NCBI RefSeq assembly: GCF_010550605.1
Contig: NZ_JAAGNI010000107.1
Span: 1-45,830, forward strand
DNA: 45,830 nt
Source of the DNA: Streptomyces sp. SID9727
GTDB lineage: Bacteria > Actinomycetota > Actinomycetes > Streptomycetales > Streptomycetaceae
Reading direction: 5' to 3'
Shown: positions 42,873-45,830 of the stretch, piece after piece
Numbering within the stretch: position 1 is the stretch's first letter
How the letters are laid out: each line of letters opens with the position of its first letter
Translations under genes and position numbers: made by a program
The notes under the pieces: model-generated
Told to the model about the DNA's origin: nothing
Database searches by the model: none
The model's input: only the letters and a program-made list of their open reading frames with translations

Positions 42873-43595
42873 TCAGCCGCGTTCGCGGACCTCGGCCGCC
42901 GTCGGAGCCGTACCGCCCAGGTGCGCGGGCACCCACCACGTGTCACTCGCGTCCTTCGGCCGGACCGGATACGCCCGCTGGGCCGCTTCGAGCAGCTCCT
43001 GCACCCGCTCCCGCAGCCGCCGTGTGATGGCGCCCGCGTACTGGTCCGTGGGGGCCTCCACGGCCTCTCCGACGCGGATGGTGATGGGGGTGTGGCTGCG
43101 CTTGAAGTTGCGCGTCCGGCCCTTGGTCCACAGCCGCTGCGTGCCCCACAGAGCCATCGGGATCAGGGGCACCCCGGCCTCCTGGGCCAGGCGCGCGGCA
43201 CCGGACTTGAAGCTCTTGAGCGTGAAGGACTCAGAGATCGTCGCCTCGGGAAACACCCCGACGATCTCGCCGGACCGCAGCGAGGCCAGCGCGTGCGCGT
43301 AGGCGTCCTCGCCCTGCTTGCGGTCGACGGGAATGTGTTTCATGCCGCGCATCAGCGGCCCGGAAACCTTGTGCCGGAATACGGATTCCTTGGCCATGAA
43401 ACGCACCAGCCGCTTCTGCGGGAGCGCGGCGAGGCCACTGAAGATGAAGTCCAGATAACTGATGTGGTTGCTGACCAGAACAGCGCCACCGGTCTTCGGG
43501 ATGTGCTCCGAACCCTGAGTGTCGATCTTCAGGTCGAGCGCCTTGAAAAACGTGCGAGCGGCGCCGATGACCGGCCGATAGACGAGTTCTGCCAT
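42873..43595 (-). CDS. 1-acyl-sn-glycerol-3-phosphate acyltransferase (PlsC family)
   Basis: A 240-aa peripheral membrane acyltransferase of phospholipid synthesis. The catalytic NHISYLD (HX4D, 43-49) and the glycerol-phosphate-binding FPEAT (115-119) motifs are intact, with VSGPLMRGMKHIPVDR and PLIPMALWGTQRLW in their usual places. The C-terminus ends in an Arg- and Glu-rich tail. The ATG at 43595 was chosen (MAELVYRPVIG); the frame continues far upstream without a better start. It is divergent from the thioredoxin gene across 219 bp. Confidence 0.92.
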   Translation of the reverse strand: MAELVYRPVIGAARTFFKALDLKIDTQGSEHIPKTGGAVLVSNHISYLDFIFSGLAALPQKRLVRFMAKESVFRHKVSGPLMRGMKHIPVDRKQGEDAYAHALASLRSGEIVGVFPEATISESFTLKSFKSGAARLAQEAGVPLIPMALWGTQRLWTKGRTRNFKRSHTPITIRVGEAVEAPTDQYAGAITRRLRERVQELLEAAQRAYPVRPKDASDTWWVPAHLGGTAPTAAEVRERG

Positions 43596-43814
43596 CTGGG
43601 GAAGGCCCTTTCTCCAGCGCCCGCGGAGGTTCTCCCGGCGGAAGTTACGCAGCCGTAGGTTTTCGGCATTGCGCCGATCGTGCCCCATGCGGCGACGTGG
43701 TGGCCAGTCCCGGCGGCGACGGGGCGCGAGATTCTCGTCACGTAGGGGCCCCGGGAATGCCCGCGCCGTCGCGGGCGCTGACCCTCTGCGTAGAGCTCTG
43801 ACAGGAGGCCGCAG

Positions 43815-44141
43815 GTGGAAGGGCAGGCAGGTGCCGAGAGGCTGGACGCCGCGCAGATCGGCGCGGAACTGGGGGAGCGGGCCACGCTCGTGCAGTTCTC
43901 CACCGCCTTCTGCCAGCCGTGCCGGGCCACTCGCCGCACCCTCGCGGAGGTGGCCGGAATGGTCGAAGGCGTCGCCCACGTGGAGATCGACGCGGAGGCG
44001 CGTCTCGCGCTCGTGCGCGCCCTCGGCATCAGCCGGACCCCGACCGTCCTGGTCCTGGACGCCGGGGGCCGGATCGTCCGCCGGGCCGAGGGGCAGCCCC
44101 GGACCGTCGATGTCGTCGCCGCCCTCGGCCGGGCGATATGA
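43815..44141 (+). CDS. thioredoxin-family protein
   Basis: A 108-aa thioredoxin fold with active site FCQPC (Cys33, Cys36) and the cis-Pro in SRTPTVLVLD. No signal peptide, so it is a cytoplasmic thiol-disulfide protein. The Gln-Pro active-site dipeptide differs from the Gly-Pro of housekeeping thioredoxin, so the redox potential may differ. The GTG at 43815 has AGGAGG upstream. The flavin reductase gene follows about 200 bp later with its own leader. Confidence 0.88.
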   Translation: MEGQAGAERLDAAQIGAELGERATLVQFSTAFCQPCRATRRTLAEVAGMVEGVAHVEIDAEARLALVRALGISRTPTVLVLDAGGRIVRRAEGQPRTVDVVAALGRAI

Positions 44142-44177
44142 CGGACCGTGATGCTTCTCCCACCTGAGGGGACACCC

Positions 44178-44207
44178 TTGACTGCACGGACCGCGCATCG
44201 TCAGTCT
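44178..44207 (+). promoter_or_regulatory. putative promoter of leader peptide / flavin reductase
   Basis: TTGACT at 44178-44183 and CAGTCT at 44202-44207 are separated by 18 bp. The predicted transcription start would be near 44214, the first base of the leader-peptide ATG, so that peptide may be translated from a leaderless transcript. Confidence 0.45.
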
Positions 44208-44213
44208 GACGTT

Positions 44214-44294
44214 ATGCCGTCAGATCCCTTCCTCCATGGCCGGGCGTACATCGACCTCGCCCGCACCGCCGGCGCGTGCTGTCCGGGTGCCTGA
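44214..44294 (+). CDS. Cys-Cys leader peptide upstream of flavin reductase (26 aa)
   Basis: An open frame from an ATG at 44214 to a TGA at 44292. It encodes MPSDPFLHGRAYIDLARTAG followed by ACCPGA. The HxRxYIDLxR words and the Cys-Cys near the C-terminus match the actinobacterial leader peptides known upstream of sulfur and cysteine genes. There, translation through the Cys codons senses cysteinyl-tRNA and attenuates downstream expression. The frame differs from that of the flavin reductase and ends 43 bp before its start. The open frame running into the reductase from 44236 lies in another phase and was rejected as a start for that gene. Expression has not been shown. Confidence 0.68.
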   Translation: MPSDPFLHGRAYIDLARTAGACCPGA

Positions 44295-44337
44295 GCATCC
44301 ACGACCCCGCATCTCCGACGCGCAGAAGGACATCTCC

Positions 44338-44844
44338 ATGACGGCATCACCCGGGCTCGGCCACACGCGCACGGCGTCCCCGGACCTCCTGCGCTCCGTG
44401 TTCCGCCGGCACGCCGCCGGGGTCGCCGTGATCACCGCCGCCGGGGAGCGGCCGGTCGGCTTCACCGCCACCTCGCTCAACTCCGTGGCCGCGGAGCCGC
44501 CCCTCGTCTCCTTCGGCGTCGGCACCGCCTCCTCCAGCTGGCCGGTGCTGGCCGAGGCCGAGCACGTGGGCGTGCACATACTCGGCGAACACCAGCGGGA
44601 ACTGGCCGCGACCTTCGCCCGGAGCGGCGCCGACCGGTTCGGCCCGTCCACCTTTTGGCGCAGTGGCCCGCAGGGCGTTCCGCTGCTCGACGGCGTGCTG
44701 GCGTGGCTGGTCTGCCGCGTGGTGACCCGGGTCCCGGCGGGCGACCACCACATCGTGATCGCCCAGGTGGTCGAGGGCGAGCCGGCAGGCGGGGACCGGC
44801 CACTCGTCTATCACCAGGGGCGGTTCACGGGTCTGCGGGACTGA
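44338..44844 (+). CDS. flavin reductase-like FMN-binding protein
   Basis: A 168-aa member of the flavin_reduct (HpaC/SsuE-analogue) family. FMN-binding words are AAGVAVITAAGERPVGFTATSLNSVAAEPPLVSFGV and the GVHILGEHQRELAATFA helix; the C-terminus ends in PLVYHQGRFTGL. It would reduce free FMN with NAD(P)H for a partner monooxygenase not encoded here. The ATG at 44338 has GAAGGA seven bases upstream. The Cys-Cys leader peptide in front suggests control by cysteine availability and a sulfur role, for example supplying reduced flavin to a sulfonate monooxygenase; that is inference. Confidence 0.9.
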   Translation: MTASPGLGHTRTASPDLLRSVFRRHAAGVAVITAAGERPVGFTATSLNSVAAEPPLVSFGVGTASSSWPVLAEAEHVGVHILGEHQRELAATFARSGADRFGPSTFWRSGPQGVPLLDGVLAWLVCRVVTRVPAGDHHIVIAQVVEGEPAGGDRPLVYHQGRFTGLRD

Positions 44845-44925
44845 CGCGGCCCGGGGGGTTCCCGGGTGGATCGCGTTGGGCAGATCACAGTGCAAAGCGC
44901 TTGCTCATTGGGCACACGCTCGATG

Positions 44926-44937
44926 TACTGGCGAGTA
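44926..44937. promoter_or_regulatory. TACT-N4-AGTA inverted repeat upstream of etfB
   Basis: TACTGGCGAGTA is a 4-bp inverted repeat 110 bp upstream of etfB, in an AT-richer patch. It resembles TetR-type operators found before fatty-acid-oxidation genes in actinobacteria, a fit with the ETF role, but no regulator gene is nearby. Confidence 0.4.
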
Positions 44938-45046
44938 ATATGACGGTCGGAGCGTCGGTCGCCCCGACCGGAAAACGCCCCATCAGGCGCCTATGCTGCG
45001 TGCAACAAGGCAGCCCCGGAAATGACGATGCAGTAGGAGAGCCGGC

Positions 45047-45830
45047 GTGAGCTTGAGGATCGTTGTCTGTGTGAAGTACGTGCCCGACGCGACCGGTGAC
45101 CGGCATTTCGCCGATGACCTGACGTTGGACCGTGAGGATGTCGACGGTCTGCTGTCGGAGCTGGACGAGTACGCGGTCGAGCAGGCGTTGCAGATCGCGG
45201 AGGCGGCTGACGACGCGGAGGTCACCGTGTTGACGGTGGGTCCGGAGGATGCCAAGGACGCGTTGCGCAAGGCGTTGTCGATGGGTGCGGACAAGGCGGT
45301 TCACGTCGAGGACGACGATCTGCACGGTACGGACGCGCTGGGCACGTCGCTGGTGCTGGCGAAGGCGGTCGAGGAGACCGGGTACGACCTGGTGATCTCG
45401 GGGATGGCGTCGACGGACGGCACGATGGGTGTGGTTCCGGCGCTGCTCGCGGAGCGGCTGGGTGTGCCGCAGGTGACGCTGCTGTCGCAGGTGTCGGTCG
45501 AGGGCGGTGTGGTGCGCGGCCGTCGGGACGGGGACAGTGCGTCGGAGGAGCTGGAGGCGTCGCTCCCGGCGGTCGTGTCGGTGACCGACCAGTCCGGTGA
45601 GGCGCGTTACCCGTCGTTCAAGGGGATCATGGCGGCGAAGAAGAAGCCGGTGAAGTCCCTGGACCTGGACGACCTGGGCATCGACGCCGAGCAGGTGGGT
45701 CTGGCGGGTGCGTGGACCGCGGTCGACTCCGCGACCGAGCGCCCGGCCCGCACCGCGGGCACGATCGTGAAGGACGAGGGCGAGGGCGGCAAGCAGCTGG
45801 CCGAGTTCCTGGCCGGTCAGAAGTTCATCT
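45047..45830 (+). CDS. etfB: electron transfer flavoprotein beta subunit (3' edge cut)
   Basis: 261 codons lie in the window. The last readable residues, AEFLAGQKFI, look like the natural C-terminus, so only the stop codon is probably missing. EtfB forms a heterodimer with EtfA, binds AMP and helps carry electrons from acyl-CoA dehydrogenases to the quinone pool. Family words are IVVCVKYVPDA at the start, the VTVLTVGPEDAKDALRKALSMGAD nucleotide-binding segment, ISGMASTDGTMGVVPALLAERLG, and the signature YPSFKGIMAAKKKP. The GTG at 45047 has AGGAG upstream. Codon choice in the first half is unusual for this window, with many TTG Leu and G-ending codons. etfA is expected just downstream. Confidence 0.93.
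   Translation, partial: MSLRIVVCVKYVPDATGDRHFADDLTLDREDVDGLLSELDEYAVEQALQIAEAADDAEVTVLTVGPEDAKDALRKALSMGADKAVHVEDDDLHGTDALGTSLVLAKAVEETGYDLVISGMASTDGTMGVVPALLAERLGVPQVTLLSQVSVEGGVVRGRRDGDSASEELEASLPAVVSVTDQSGEARYPSFKGIMAAKKKPVKSLDLDDLGIDAEQVGLAGAWTAVDSATERPARTAGTIVKDEGEGGKQLAEFLAGQKFI

Noticed and set aside
44236..44337. N-terminal extension of the flavin reductase from the ATG at 44236
   Set aside because: It overlaps the Cys-Cys leader ORF in another phase and lacks homologous words; the ATG at 44338 has a good ribosome-binding site.
44850..44866. CCCGGG stem-loop after the flavin reductase as a terminator
   Set aside because: The stem is only 6 bp and self-complementary CCCGGG is common at this GC content.
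1..45830. CRISPR arrays, tRNA or rRNA genes, transposases, phage genes, secondary-metabolite core genes
   Set aside because: I looked for regular spacers, cloverleaf words and family motifs and found none; the only repeat classes are the inverted-repeat element and the in-gene ricin modules.

Overview
The window is typical Streptomyces chromosome: GC-rich, with strong G/C third-position bias, GTG and occasional TTG starts, Tat and lipoprotein export signals, many LacI-family sugar regulators, and actinobacterial families such as DUF1876, DUF5134 and DUF6421. I see no rRNA, tRNA, CRISPR array, transposase or prophage gene. Functional calls rest on motif and family recognition by eye; no searches were run.

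Left part (1-14262). The 5' end of an N-acetylglucosamine-kinase-like gene and ung come first, then a BNR-repeat protein gene. A complete xylan-utilisation locus follows: a LacI regulator (bxlR-like), a divergent ABC transporter and intracellular GH3 beta-xylosidase operon (bxlEFGA-like), a secreted GH10 xylanase and a Tat-exported GH115 alpha-glucuronidase. Three CGAA-N3-TTCG boxes tie the regulator, transporter and xylanase promoters together. Two small conserved genes close this part.

Middle (14381-33846). After an OYE-type flavin oxidoreductase comes a second carbohydrate block. It holds a GH2 enzyme with PA14 and LamG modules, a LacI regulator divergent from a phytanoyl-CoA-dioxygenase-like gene, a GH127 and GH2-AbfB pair on the minus strand, and a divergent YtfQ-YtfR-YtfT-YjfF-like furanose ABC transporter. 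Another LacI regulator, a 175-bp MITE-like element and an aldose 1-epimerase complete it. I read it as a furanose (arabinofuranose or galactofuranose) harvesting and import locus. AACGTT-centred palindromes lie in front of the dioxygenase gene and between GH127 and the transporter.

Right part (33926-45830). An ArsR regulator has a TACGA-N6-TCGTA inverted repeat at its start, and the same repeat sits at the OYE promoter about 19.6 kb away. Housekeeping and conserved genes follow: a 59-aa protein, a HAD hydrolase, a PAP2 phosphatase, an M56 protease, a DUF5134 membrane protein, a GNAT, a glycerophosphodiesterase, a DUF6421-SDR-threonine aldolase operon, an acyltransferase, a thioredoxin and a flavin reductase preceded by a Cys-Cys leader peptide. 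The window ends in etfB.

The observations most worth following are the leader peptide, the distant shared ArsR-type operator, the structured inverted-repeat element whose mismatches become G-U pairs on one strand only, and the furanose locus with its palindrome-flanked dioxygenase.
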